A DNA stretch of 64,000 bases from Fasciola hepatica (GCA_948099385.1 CANUEZ040000105.1:1933001-1997000), one strand, 5' to 3'. Positions 37,368 through 48,732 are shown, counted from the first letter of the stretch. The notes: generated from the letters alone by a model not told the origin. A program made the numbers and translations.

Positions 37368-37934
37368 ACTACCCGCGCATACAAGCAAGATCAAAGCGAG
37401 TTACTAATAAGACGCTTGGAAAAGGCGATCGCTCGCACCTTTCCCGCTGCTACACTGCGTGCCCACTTCACCAGTCGACCAGTGATCTCGACGAACCTAA
37501 AAGACAAGTTACCTGTCCTCACCTCATCCATGCTAACCTATTCGTTTGTTTGCTCATGTTCGGCAAGCTATATAGGTAGAACGACACGGCAACTATCACA
37601 AAGGATCAAAGAGCACAAACCAAGTTGGCTGTCGACGGGAAACAGAAAATCCATCACCAGCGCGATTGTGGCGCACCTCGCAGACACTGGACATCACGTA
37701 AACGACAATGCGTGCAAAATAGTCTGCAGAGTCCCTACGAATGCGCCGAAAGCCGCTCAAAAACAACATCTAGCAACGGCAGAGGCAGTGGCGATCAGAT
37801 TATTCAATCCATCGCTTTGTTCTCAGAAACGTTTCGTTAAAGCACTCAAACTACCCTGGCCGCGATCCGAGACCGACCATGGAGCTCAGTGTGACCCATA
37901 CGTTGACCCTTTGGTTCAAACCGGAAATGGATAA
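37368..37934 (+). pseudogene. PLE GIY-YIG endonuclease fragment (5'-truncated), LIR2 right copy
   Basis: Mirror of 23690-24256, open over the same span. One amino-acid difference is visible in the endonuclease core region (HKPS instead of HKPN, just after the EH pair). The reverse transcriptase part is likewise absent upstream, and the downstream end is the same, so both copies derive from one insertion that was duplicated with the arm or homogenised afterwards. Confidence 0.8.
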
Positions 37935-38787
37935 TCCCCAAAACCCTTGTTCATTGTTTCACGGGCCCCTTTCCCAATCACGAAACAACAACCTTTCCCC
38001 TCCTATCCTTCCTAACTACGCAACACCAACTTTGATGACCATCCAATCAAACTTTAGCACACAGACCTGGTTCATAGTTTATGCATTTCTAACCTATAAA
38101 TGTAACTGTATTAGCCACGAGGATGATGTTACCGAACACGAGCTTGTTCGCTATTCGTGTTTTCTATATATGATGAAAAGATCAAAGAATGGGTGGAAAC
38201 TATCGTTCTAATTACCTATTGTTTCCAGAGATTCTATCTGATGTTTGGATGTCTTCGAATAATGGACTAACTTACTCTTTGGTATAATTTACTTGTGTCC
38301 AGAGTAGGTATCGTCTTTTCATATCCATTTTTCCGCTAGCGTATAATTTTTTTTTATTCCTTCTACTAAGATTGCATGGAATGGATTGACTACTGGATTG
38401 ATTAGTTCTTCACACGATTGAAAGCATCACCGTTGCGTGCATTTACGTAACTGGGATTCATACTTAGGTAAACGTGAGCTTCAATTAGCGTCCCGAAGAG
38501 GTACTCAGAAGTTGACATTCTTGCTTTGGGTCCTCATTGGATATCAGTGTTTACAACCTGCACTAGTGAATCGTAAAGGCTCAAGGTAAACAGTTTTATA
38601 ATAAATGTATTATCAATAGTGAGGTGAGCATTGATACCATTTGAAATAACATTCCATCTCGTCAATTTACTACCAATCTTGCTCTGGCTTTGGATCGTCC
38701 AAACGCGTCGTGCACACTGGTTGAATTCCTCGATGAATTTCTAAGTCATAAGACTACGTTCGTCGACGTAGAAAAAGCCGAGATGCA

Positions 38788-41700
38788 GCAACTCTCACTA
38801 CTCAACGATGGCTAATAAATCAAGTTTTGCCAACACACCGATTATAAACTAGAAAATATCATTGTCACTCACTTCTGTTTAGTACATGTTCACTTATCAC
38901 CCATAGTTACTTCCGTTACTAACGTAGAACTGTTTCGAGCACGATACTTGAAGTTCGCTTATGATAACTGCAGACTTGAATGTTATGAATCACAAATGCC
39001 GGGAAATTCATGATTTATAAATATATCTTTTTGTATGGTTGTCTTTTCCACGAATTATGGGTTTTTGTCTCTTATTGTGGTGATGAGATACATTGATTTA
39101 ATACGTTTGGCATTCATTGTTCTGTAGGCTCGTTTCGGTAACTTATGAAATATTTTTCAAATAGATTATCTAGAATCGGATGAATCCAATGATTAGGGTT
39201 ACCTTGGTGACCACAAATGCCGAGTGATTGCAATGGGAGGATATTTGTTCACCGGAAAGTACGTGAACCGTTAGATACTGAGTAGAATATCACCTGTTGG
39301 GAGAAAACCACGTTACAAATGAACGAGAACAGTTACATTGATGAAAATCAGCTGTTTTGAATGAATATAAGGAAATCTAGGGTCGTGGTGTTCGCACGAA
39401 ATGATATGGGCATAATGAAATCAAGTGTATCGATGGCAAAGCAATTTTCCCAAAAAGTTTGTCAGTGTGATAATATCAGAGGAAACATTTTCAAGTTGCT
39501 GGAATTTTCCGTCATTAGGATCTTCAGTAGAGTTGTTTCGCATGCCCGGGGAATTTAGTGGCGAAAACTGTCTACGGGCTAGATCTAATCTCAGTAAAAG
39601 TGCTGACCTATGCCCAGGACGATCTGTCACAAGATAATTAAATGAATTTGTTCAAAGTGGTCTGCGAAGTGCAATAGTTTATGCACGAAATAATAGGAAC
39701 GTCACCATCAGGGAGCACATTTAAATATGATTAACCTTTACATGCTTTACAATAGATTATCAAGTAGTTATTCTCAGAAGTACGAACATTTGCGAGTTAT
39801 TCGATAAAACTGTTCGTGCAGAGACTGATGAGTTGGTTGAATCAGGTAACAGTTAATAAATCAGGTATGATTAGTCGTGGTCATTCAAAGCTCCACAACA
39901 ATAGGGTCTGTCAAATATTAAACGCGAACCTTCACAGACTGGTCAGAACCGTGACATTGTTCGCGACTTGTAGCCATGTGGAAAAAATTCATCCTTATCA
40001 TATGACCCTGCGACGACTCTGATGTTTGTTGCCACTGACTATCGAGTGAGAAATATTCGGGCTCTGTTGAAGTTCGAGTGTTTATGCGATTTTGCGGGAT
40101 AGGCTGGCCTATTTCGAACAACCTTAAACTGTGAACTCCAAAGTGCGTAACTTCTTTGAAGGTACCAAAATGAATTCTACATCTTAACTCAAGTGGGACT
40201 TCTATGAGTAATTGTGGAAGAGGAACGTTCAAAATATACTGGCTCATGACAAACGAATGAAGATGGTCACGGCTGTTTGGTATCCTACATTTTGCGGTAC
40301 ATGTTATGGTGCATAACCTCGAAGTAAATTTTCTCCTCCAAATAACTCTTAGTCTGACACATTGGAAACACTTATTTTTCGGATCTGACGAATTGTATGT
40401 TGTTGAAAATGTCGTTTATAAAGCAGCCTCGAACACGTTGATCATAATTTAACGCAGTCTAAATCAACCGGCGTAGTGCGTTTTACGACCTCAAGGTCAT
40501 TGAAATGAGGTTGTTTGCGAATGTTTTATCACAGACCAAATTTGTGCTCCCTATGAGAATGGGTGGACGGAATACGTCGTTTAACCGTAGACAGAACAAT
40601 TCACGACCACATTGCCGGCCTTGGTTCTGGAGATAACAAAGGAAGCACACGGTTTTTTGAACCATCTTTGCTTATAGGTTTAAGGGATCACACTAAGACA
40701 TCATTTGCCCGGCTACATTTATTGCTCCCTGGACATTCCTCTCCTTTATGAAAACTCTGACAAATTTATCATTCCTATAAAACTTCTCAAACTTCTGCCC
40801 TTTGTGTCCTTTTGTGACTTCATGTTTAAGAAGAATATTGTAAATAAAAGTACTGTCATTTAGAAAAAGATTCCCCAATTTGCTTTTGAAAGAATCCGGT
40901 GCCCAAAGAGCTAACAAAACTCTATCTTCCTCTTTCTCCCCTTTTTCCCAAAGTGATGGAACTCTGTGGTTTGGGATAATACTTCTCCATTATCACCACG
41001 AAAATAGGTATTCCGTAGATCACTCGTACTTGATTTTGGTGAGAAATCCATTCATTAGGAATTAGCCAAATTGTTTTCCCCCTTGAAACCACCGGCTTGC
41101 TAATAAACCACGAGATGATATAACACTCTCCAAATTTGTTCGCACCGATTTTGCTCTTTCGGACGAGATATTTACATAGGGTTAACTGATGCAAAACAAC
41201 CGTTTTTCGTATGATCAATATTTGTCCATCAATGATGATTACTATTCGTCATGCATTGTTTTTCGTATTTGACATTTTGCTAAATTCCGGATTCAATCTT
41301 CAAACAAACTTACCGGGGTTATCAAAGACAAACACATTCACAAGTCCACAGATCATCGTAGAACTCACGCAAGCAATATTCAGTTGGCATGTTATGCGGG
41401 TTTTTGAAATGAGGATTTCGCGGTGAAATGAATTACTTTGGCGTCAAATTTGGACATCACCGGTGTATGATAGTGATCATCTGCAACTGCTTGCGATGGG
41501 TTATAAATAGTAGAACTCCCCAGCGATTGACATTCAATAATAGTTGAAAGAAACAAGAAAATGAAGACACTGAAATACTTGCCATCCTTATTACATCATA
41601 GATTTGATTGCTTTTGTAAAATAAGGGCTTCAAATGAACTGAACTAATATTTTTAGTATTAGGACATTACTCTTTTCACATTCACATACATCAAACAGTA

Positions 41701-42230
41701 ATTTTATATGTAATTGTGTAGTTAAACACTAACATAATAAAAGGTACACAGTACGGTTAAATTCTCACTACTTCCTAAGGTTCAAATCTATGTTTTCGTA
41801 TGATTCCAATTGCTGCGCCCTTTGTGAAAGCCGTTCTCAGTGTTAAAACCAAAAGACCTATTGTAGACTTGAGAATAGTAACCTTAGGACTCGTGGGGAA
41901 ATATAGATCCCGTGCTTGATGTGAAATTCACTTCTACCAAAATTTAATCTTGATATTAAACAGCCCTTTAGCATTCAACACAGGGGATGTTTTCCAATCA
42001 TTTATTGCTTCATTCGCCAGTATTTAATGTTATCAAAGCCCTAGTACACCTAACGGGATTCACGATTTGCAACTCTGTTGGCCACTTCGCTGTCACTGAC
42101 ATAGGAAGCGGGCTAATCTGACATCCACTCAGTCAGCCTAAATGCTCATAAGTACAAACGTTATCTCGCTTCATCTTGCTTTCAAATTTATACCTATCGC
42201 CATTCAGGACAGTGGCCAAGTAGTTTTTTA
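38788..42230. other. No gene recognised
   Basis: Short frames on both strands. The longest (39918-40247, minus) has no motif and no splice support. No tandem repeat, tRNA-like sequence or transposon motif was seen. Confidence 0.4.
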
Positions 42231-42236
42231 CTCATT

Positions 42237-42316
42237 AGGATCGGCTTGGTCGAGCAATCACCATGGTGAACTTCCAACCCTCGGATCCCTGGTTTAAACC
42301 CTACTTCGGCCGCCGG
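42237..42316 (+). repeat. tRNA-like / SINE-like sequence
   Basis: An A-box-like segment (cggcttggtcgagcaatc) and a B-box-like segment (ctggtttaaaccctac) occur at tRNA-like spacing, followed by a GC-rich end (ttcggccgccgg). The arms do not fold into a clean cloverleaf. Confidence 0.35.
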
Positions 42317-42924
42317 TCTTTCTAAGTGTTAGACTCCAACTGGATAAAACATTTTTCCTGAAATATTGCTCTTGTACAGAATAATAAACGGTAGTAATAA
42401 TATAAACAAAAATGTAAATCAAAAGATTAAAATGTGGCAAAACACATTTTAACCTACCCCTAGACTTCTAAAAGCATGTTGCAGACTCTGTTACCTTGCG
42501 AATTCAGTCTTGCTCGGTTTCAAGCATCTCTTTTTCTAAAATCTATCAAGGTCTTTCATTCGCAATAATTGAACGTGGGAAATGTCAAACCCCTTCCTTC
42601 GAAGGGCAGGTTTTTACCTCGGATTTCCTCCGGGTCGTCCTAATACTTAGTGAGATTTTAAAATATTTCATTATCTGATAAGATGGAGACGACTGCTAAG
42701 AGTCAAAACGTTTTTAAGAATACGGTGTGGATAATTTGCATGAATTCCAGTAAAATAAAGAGTTGCCGAGAACAATGTTATTTTATTCTATAGTTCAGAT
42801 TACCGCTTGGATTGAAACATGAATTAAAAAGCTCGCTCCAGGCAGACAAACAATAGATCACTCTAATTTGACATTCCTAGTTCGTGTCGCTAGTTTTATA
42901 CGCTTCTTTAAACGTGATAGTTCG

Positions 42925-43161
42925 TCACCGGAGCTCTTGAGAACAAAAGTCCAGAAGAATAGTCACCACTCCAGTATCCACGGTATAGACAAAGTTACCT
43001 GGAACAACAGCCTCGTATTGATTCTGAGATGAACCAAAAGCGACCACTTCCGTGACACCCGGATCCTTAAGAAGCAATGGATGCGTCACATTTATGCTTG
43101 CTACCGATTCATGGCTGAATGTGATTGTTGCAATGTAAAGGGCACCGAGATACGTTTGCAT
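42925..43161 (-). other. 78-codon ATG frame, unidentified
   Basis: Starts with ATG. The N-terminal 20 residues are mildly hydrophobic, followed by a well-mixed sequence (VTEVVAFGSSQNQYEAVVPG). A possible donor (CCAG|GTAACT) lies inside. It could be an exon of a secreted protein, but there is no upstream evidence and no family match. Confidence 0.2.
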
Positions 43162-43397
43162 AATGATCCGCTCTGCATGCTATGGGTCTCACGAATACCT
43201 GTACCGGCAACCACGATGTTCATATTGCTTTTCCTTTTCATGTGTTCAGTCGAGGTAGAGCAAACTGACAGACTTCTCTGTGTCACGGGTCTCCCAATGC
43301 AGGAGTTTATAAATGTCCTTACTATTCTACGGCTCTGTTTAAAAGTGGCGACTGGTAATATTGCAAACTGAAATGGTGAGTTCATTTGTTTTACCAG

Positions 43398-43664
43398 GGA
43401 GTACTTAAATTAATATATGATGACATTCATTTTCACTTTAAAGCGGATTTTGCTAAAGAATTTGCTACCTTTCGTGATGAAACAAGTCGACTGAATTGTA
43501 GAATCGTTTGTTATATGCTTTTTTGTTCATGGGACTTGTCCAAATTCACTTGGCAAACTTTATACTGTGTAGGTACTTCTACTATTCTAAACTCACCGCA
43601 ACATAACCCAAGACTGGAATATAAAATTCCATACGACCTTTTATCATCAAACACAGATGTATAG
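43398..43664 (+). CDS. Candidate exon pair, unidentified gene
   Basis: An acceptor (ttcatttgttttaccag) opens a frame encoding LKLIYDDIHFHFKADFAKEF and continuing FATFRDET. Two donors are possible: ACAA|GTCGAC near 43482 or ATC|GTTTGT at 43506. With the first, the phase fits a second exon starting after ttatactgtgtag near 43571, which encodes STILNSPQHNPRLEYKIP and ends in a stop at 43662-43664. The intron would be about 90 bp. The product is not recognised. The model rests on signals and frame only. Confidence 0.35.
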   Translation, partial: GVLKLIYDDIHFHFKADFAKEFATFRDETSRLNCRIVCYMLFCSWDLSKFTWQTLYCVGTSTILNSPQHNPRLEYKIPYDLLSSNTDV

Positions 43665-43699
43665 CAGTCCGCTGGCGATTGAATTTGTGCCACCTTGTT

Positions 43700-44040
43700 T
43701 ACCATGACAAATTAGCCTGAAGTTCCCAAGTCCGAAAATAGTTCTTTATATGGAATACTGATTACTGGGTAACCTTTGAGAGTAAAGTTCACAATAGGTG
43801 ATCTTCATCCTTCACCATTAAATACTGATCTCACTTCAGGCTCTTTTTCATCAGAAATGTCCGCCATGTGCCTGTTTTACAGATGGAACCAAAAACAAAT
43901 CGAAATTCTTTGGCGAATATTATTATCATAGAATACGCCCATCGCTTCATGAAAAAAACGTGTAACACGAAGAAATTTCTTTTCGATATATCACTTCAGG
44001 CATTGACATATATAGTACTGGGTAAAAAAGGGTATACGTG
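43700..44040. other. Downstream flank of the PLE, no gene recognised
   Basis: Likely includes the 3' untranslated part of the minus-strand PLE (a T/A-rich stretch near 44020-44035). The end of the element and a target-site duplication could not be placed. Confidence 0.35.
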
Positions 44041-44043
44041 CAG

Positions 44044-44817
44044 CTAAAGATAGGAAAGAGTGAGTAAATGTGCAACAAATCCGGTAACTCGACAACATGC
44101 TTCAACTTGATGAATCTTGTTCGTTGTGTGAACGACAATATATGTGAAATGTGTAACCAAATGTCGTGAAAAGACAGGTGTGAAAAACAAAGGTGTGAAA
44201 AAAGAGGTGTGGGGCTGGGGAGAATTGGTACAATGGAACCATAAGAGAATCACTTGTAACGGCCACGGCAACAACAATTGTTGCACGAGGTTACGTTGCT
44301 TACACAAATCCGGTTTCAATAGCTGAATTGCTATGGCTTCTGACGTCATCAGCAACCGCCTGCGTAATCCTTTCGCGTGAATTCTGGGAGTTGTCAGGAC
44401 TGGTCTAAAAGCAGTCACCGTGTCGATTTGGTGTCCGCTATCCACCAGATGTTGTAGGATTGCGCTATTGATAGTCCGGACTGTACCTTTGCGTGAAGAA
44501 ACCGGGACGTGTTCTGATTTCCTCTTCAACAGGCGTCTCGTCGTATGTCCAATATACTGCGCACTACAAGAACACGTAAACTGATATAGAACAAAAGATT
44601 GAGACTGATGAGGCAACCTGTCCTTGGATTGTTGAACAATGAAAGGCTTCGTATTTGTTAAGGTTCGGACATGTGCAGCGGGGAAACACTTCCCGAGGGT
44701 CTTGGATATGCGCAGCTCTAGTATTTCTAAGGTTTTGTCACCTTTGAACGGGACAGTTAGAAAAATATCCTTTTTCTTGGCCATTTGAACTTTCATTTTG
44801 TGTCTCCTCTCTCCCAT
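44044..44817 (-). CDS. PLE GIY-YIG endonuclease part (second, frame-shifted portion of the element)
   Basis: C-terminal part of a Penelope-like element. A VPFKGD linker (about residues 22-27) precedes the GIY-YIG-type nuclease: YQF at 78-80, CSC at 82-84, YIG at 88-90, Arg at 94-95, EH at 102-103, then LVDSGH around 124-129 and the SEAIAIQLL segment with Glu near 160. In this family the nuclease nicks the target so that the reverse transcriptase can prime on it. The first codon used (44815-44817, ATG) lies inside the end of the reverse transcriptase frame; the two overlap by 25 bp in different frames. PLEs normally carry both domains in one frame, so this is one protein broken by a small indel. 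The tail beyond residue about 186 is less typical and may read into 3' untranslated sequence. Confidence 0.85.
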   Translation of the reverse strand: MGERRHKMKVQMAKKKDIFLTVPFKGDKTLEILELRISKTLGKCFPAAHVRTLTNTKPFIVQQSKDRLPHQSQSFVLYQFTCSCSAQYIGHTTRRLLKRKSEHVPVSSRKGTVRTINSAILQHLVDSGHQIDTVTAFRPVLTTPRIHAKGLRRRLLMTSEAIAIQLLKPDLCKQRNLVQQLLLPWPLQVILLWFHCTNSPQPHTSFFTPLFFTPVFSRHLVTHFTYIVVHTTNKIHQVEACCRVTGFVAHLLTLSYL

Positions 44818-46625
44818 ATGTTGACGAATGAACGGTTCTGGATAGCCGTTTTTAATAATGTACCGCGTATGTGTTCGAGTTCTTGGGCAATCGTGTCAGG
44901 ACTACAGATGTTTCTTGCTCTGAAGGTCAGACAGCTCACAGGGTTTCTTTTGTATCGTAGAGGGACAAAACTAAGGAAATGTGTGTATTGCCCCAACCAT
45001 GTACATTTCCGATACACCCTCCTTTCTATATGTCCGTCCTCCATTCTACGCAATCCCACATCAAGAAAGGCGAGGAAATTGTCCGTCTCTACTTCCACTG
45101 TAAATGTGGTCATTGCGTGGGCGTTGTTGAATGTTCGCAGTAGTTCGGTAATGTCTTTTTTTGAATCGCAAATTATGAAAGTGTCGTCCATGTATCTGGT
45201 GTACATATATAGACTGTCAATGGTGCTACGTAGTGGTCCACTTTCGAGTTTTGCTAAGAATATATCCGCCAGAAGGGGTCCAAGTGGTGATCCCATTGCT
45301 ACCCCGTCTTTCTGCCTGTAGTATTTTCCGCTGTACAGAAATTGTATATTCCATGTACATCTAAGAAGTAGTTCTTTTAGCTTAGCCACAGGAATGTCGA
45401 GTTCGATATCATTATCGGTCAAGTATTGACAGATGAATTCTACCGTCTCGATCAACGGAACGTTTGTGAATAGGGATTCAACATCTAGGGAAAGCATAGT
45501 CTGTTCAGACAGGTCCTGATGTTTTATCATCTCCACAAAAGAGAACGAATCTTTCACACTATACTTCGCTAGTGACTTGCGCACAGGTTCAAGAATTTCT
45601 GCAATCCACTGAGCTGTGGCGTGATAGGCTGAGGTGCTCATGTCAATCACCGGTCTTAGGGGTACATTTGGTTTGTGTACTTTTGGTAACCCATAGAGTC
45701 TAGGTGGTTGTGAGCCGCAGGGCGCAAGCTTGTCGTACAGTGTTTTAGAAATAGTGTTTTTTGATTGAAGCTGCTTCAAGATCTCTGTCAGCTTAGTCTC
45801 GGCGTCTTGTGTTTTGTCTTTCTCACTCAGGTGGTAAATGAACTTGCTCTCATCAGGTAAAATATTCACCGATTTTCTGTCGTAATCGCTTCGGTCTAGT
45901 ACAACCCATCCGGCACCTTTGTCCGGTTTCGATAATAATAAATCTTCATTATTCACTAGTTCTTGGACCGCTTCTCGATGTTGCTTAGTTAATATTCCGT
46001 TCAACGGAGATCTAGCAGCGTGATACTTTTGACATTCATAAAAAAGTGATGTTTTCAGGCCGTCCACTGAGTCAGATGATGTTGGTAACAGGTCGTACAA
46101 CTGGCTCATTCGACTTTCAAACTGGGTTTCAATTTCCACCTGATGATAACGTGGTTGAATTGCACAAAACCTAGGTCCGAGAGATAAAGCCTCATATTGC
46201 AATTTACTAAGCGTCACAGAGGAATGATTGTGGACATACCTTTCAGGATCTTCCGGTAACCTGGACGGTGGTACTCTTGTTTCCAAGCTGCTGAGGAACT
46301 TCCCTCGCTTCTTTTCCCGAGCTTTTCGACAAACTGAATCCACAAATTCCCGAAATTCTCTTCGATGACCTTCCTGTAGTTCTGCAACGTTCGTTTCGTA
46401 TCTATTCACCAGCCGCTCTATTTCGTCTAGACTGGATTTGGCCGCGTCAAGTTGATTGAGCGCATGACGTCTGAGCGATCGGACATCGGGTATCACATGG
46501 CACCTGCCCAGTGCTTTCCAGTAGGTTTTAGGGTACCAATTGTTGCGGAATATTATTATGTGTCTAACAATACAACAGCCAACTGACCGAAGGCAAACGC
46601 TGGCATATTCAAACGCATGGCTCAA
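44793..46625 (-). CDS. PLE reverse transcriptase part (near-complete element)
   Basis: A frame of 610 codons, by far the longest in the window. Numbered from the codon at 46625: a basic, helical N-terminal region (KAREKKRGK at 101-109), the PLE-specific DKG motif at 235-237, YGLPKVHK at 311-318, RT motif A with Asp at 381 (SLDVESLFTNVPL), motif B GSPLGP at 445-450, motif C YMDD at 478-481, then FLDV around 519-523 and a Lys/Arg-rich thumb region. All catalytic aspartates are present. The frame opens directly after a TGA at about 46632 and has no ATG before residue 173, so the true start is lost or lies in an upstream exon. The frame ends in TGA at 44793, where the endonuclease frame takes over. 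PLEs copy their RNA at nicked DNA in the nucleus. The element looks young but is inactive as it stands. Confidence 0.9.
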   Translation of the reverse strand: MSHAFEYASVCLRSVGCCIVRHIIIFRNNWYPKTYWKALGRCHVIPDVRSLRRHALNQLDAAKSSLDEIERLVNRYETNVAELQEGHRREFREFVDSVCRKAREKKRGKFLSSLETRVPPSRLPEDPERYVHNHSSVTLSKLQYEALSLGPRFCAIQPRYHQVEIETQFESRMSQLYDLLPTSSDSVDGLKTSLFYECQKYHAARSPLNGILTKQHREAVQELVNNEDLLLSKPDKGAGWVVLDRSDYDRKSVNILPDESKFIYHLSEKDKTQDAETKLTEILKQLQSKNTISKTLYDKLAPCGSQPPRLYGLPKVHKPNVPLRPVIDMSTSAYHATAQWIAEILEPVRKSLAKYSVKDSFSFVEMIKHQDLSEQTMLSLDVESLFTNVPLIETVEFICQYLTDNDIELDIPVAKLKELLLRCTWNIQFLYSGKYYRQKDGVAMGSPLGPLLADIFLAKLESGPLRSTIDSLYMYTRYMDDTFIICDSKKDITELLRTFNNAHAMTTFTVEVETDNFLAFLDVGLRRMEDGHIERRVYRKCTWLGQYTHFLSFVPLRYKRNPVSCLTFRARNICSPDTIAQELEHIRGTLLKTAIQNRSFVNIWERGDTK

Positions 46626-46631
46626 TTTTCA

Positions 46632-48275
46632 AGGTCGTTTAAGGGTAGTCCCTAAAATATCCATTTTGTCATCGTCACATTGAAGAGAGATTTACGAAAA
46701 AAAACAAAGATTCCCCTACTCGATTAAAGAGGAGTAAAAATACATTGTGAGAGTCCATCGAGCACATTTTTTTGTGACTCACAAAATGTGTTATCACAAT
46801 ATTCATGTTAAAATTTGTCATATCAAGATGAGATGTGCAAAACACGAACATGTCCCACTTGGATGATGACGTTAGTCATACGATGATAAAATTGACATAC
46901 AAAGAGCAATAAGTACACGACTGACGGCAAACTCCTACACGCCGTTGCGAATAGGGGTGGAGAAAAGTTACTGAATTCTCCGTTCAGTTGATCGAAGACC
47001 AGTACTGAACTAACAACGAAGGTGGCTATGTGTTACAACCGCGAAAATATTGCAACGGCACCGTGAATTGTTTCGGTCATCGATTTACTTAGTACGATCT
47101 GTGATGAGACGTAGAGGGTTCTCAGATGTCAGTTTTAAGAAGAAATTTCTCAAAACATCTTTCTAGTTATTTTGAGGTTCCAAACCTTACCAGAACAGTT
47201 GATATGGGCAGCAAATTATTGCGATCATTCTTGCCGGTGGAGTGTTATCAATGATAACCCAAACGATTGGCGGTTCACCAAGTTGGAAAAAGTGAAACTC
47301 CGTGTCAGCCAGACCAGGACCTTGTCAATAAAATCAGTTTGCTGTAGAATAATGTGCCAGGTTGTGACTCAGAGGAGGCTATTTATATATTATAGCCAAG
47401 GAAACATCCTTCCCTTTACTATGGAATTTCACATTTTCATACATCAATTTTCATAATTTCCTGATAATAGCATGATTTAAATAAGGTAGAGAATTTATTC
47501 TCAGTTTCTGGGAACAATTTGTCACATTTTCCCCCAGTAAGTTACACACCTTTACTAGGGTGCAACCCAGTTTATGTACTAAAGTGTAGTTAAACAAGGG
47601 GATATTCAGGGACTTTAGACAGAACCTGTACATCAGACGAGAGAGGCGAAATACATTCATTCAAACGTGTAATCGATAATACAACCTTGGTTTTCACACA
47701 ACCAACTGGTCATGCAAATATGATTCCGCCTCAGACTTCGATTGCGTTGCATGCTCACCGATTCTGACAATCCTGAAATCAGTCGAACTCAGTCTTCTAG
47801 CAGCATTCGTTACAATCACGATGACTATTCCATGCTCACGTAATTGAACTATTGATTATCACCATGTTTCTCTATACTTTTTTCGCCTGTAAAAAATGCG
47901 GTAATTTGTATGCTGAAAAAATGAGTATATTCCGGTGCTATGTAGCTTGTGTTCTGATTGCATTTCGCGCTATTCAGTCACTGCAATGTCTCTCTGGAAA
48001 CATAAACTGATACGTCTGGTTTGGGAACCGGAAGAGCAATAAAGTTGGACTAGGAATTTTTTGGAAGCCCGACGAGAACCATCTGCTCACTAGTCAGAAG
48101 CGTAGACTGTGGAGAGTTGATCCAAAGTAGGTACATGGACAAAACAGCGAAGCATCAGTTAATTTGGTCTACCATATGATATTCTGGAGTTTGAGCTCAG
48201 ATTCCTCAAGGTACTTTTCATACTGACTGGAGTAGTACTTAGGAATTCGCCTTCAAATTTATCTTTTGGCTTCAT
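46632..48275. other. Upstream flank of the PLE, no gene recognised
   Basis: May include the element's 5' untranslated sequence. I looked for a copy of the 3' end (44.0-44.2 kb) here, as PLEs often have LTR-like repeats, and saw none. The frame at 47172-47456 has no motif or splice support. Confidence 0.4.
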
Positions 48276-48279
48276 GGAC

Positions 48280-48510
48280 TCAGTGAAGCAGGTAAATTGA
48301 GAGCACACCTAAACTGAAGGCTACCAAGCTGTAACAGGTAGTGGGTATCCAGTAAAGGACGATTGATTCTCCCACGGTAATATTAAAAACGCTATATACT
48401 TCCTCCTCAAGTTCAAGGGTTTGTTGGTCTTTTTGTTTGCTGACGTTTTTGTCACCGGAGACGAACGCGTGATGCTCTTTCACGCTGTCACCCTCGGACT
48501 GGTTATTCAC
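48280..48510 (-). CDS. Candidate exon of a membrane protein, unidentified
   Basis: A frame of about 75 codons with a clear change of character. A polar, charged first half (NNQSEGDSVKEHH, then KQKDQQTLELEEEVYSVF) is followed by a hydrophobic segment of about 25 residues (YWIPTTCYSLVAFSLGVLS) that would span a membrane, then a stop. The frame is preceded immediately by TAA and an AG, so it may begin at a splice acceptor; there is no ATG. The layout recalls the N-terminal region before the first membrane helices of P5-type ATPases, but this is a loose resemblance only. Confidence 0.35.
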   Translation of the reverse strand: MNNQSEGDSVKEHHAFVSGDKNVSKQKDQQTLELEEEVYSVFNITVGESIVLYWIPTTCYSLVAFSLGVLSIYLLH

Positions 48511-48534
48511 TTATTTGTTTAACCTGATTGTTGA

Positions 48535-48732
48535 ATGTGGAAATCGCCTGTTGTTCTATCCTTTTCAAAATTTACCGTAGCCATTTTGTGCATGGCTATT
48601 CCTCTTCTTTCTCCGAAAGTAATGGCTCTACCAACAATTGCCCAATTCATACCTAGGAAAAATTTTATTAACACCTCAAAAGTCAGATATTTCAGGGAGC
48701 TATCGGACCTCTCCTTGAACTATGTACTTTGA
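48535..48732 (+). other. 65-codon ATG frame with hydrophobic N-terminus
   Basis: Starts at ATG with a signal-peptide-like stretch (FTVAILCMAIPLLS), then a basic and polar remainder ending at TGA. It lies head-to-head with the minus-strand frame at 48280-48510, 24 bp apart. No family was recognised; a chance frame is possible. Confidence 0.2.

Larger units (their letters stand above)
34246..38787 (-). repeat. LIR2 right arm
   Basis: Reverse complement of 22841-27391. Differences noted: a 12-bp deletion near 37252 relative to the left arm, single substitutions changing a few codons in mirrored frames (for example Asn to Ser in the GIY-YIG fragment), and a more diverged outer end near 38740-38787. 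Confidence 0.95.

Noticed and set aside
10465..38787. Assembly artefact as explanation for the giant inverted repeats
   Set aside because: Arms differ by substitutions, a 12-bp deletion and microsatellite length, and are more diverged at their outer ends, which simple duplication by an assembler would not produce. It still needs long-read confirmation.
44590..44640. Hammerhead ribozyme core (ctgatgag) on the strand opposite the PLE
   Set aside because: The bases occur inside the coding region, and the matching GAAA stem-loop arrangement is absent. I did not find a convincing hammerhead core elsewhere either, although PLEs in some animals carry them.
44144..45321. Plus-strand frames opposite the PLE (44144-44326 and 44785-45321)
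   Set aside because: Shadows of the minus-strand RT and endonuclease coding sequence, with no motif of their own.
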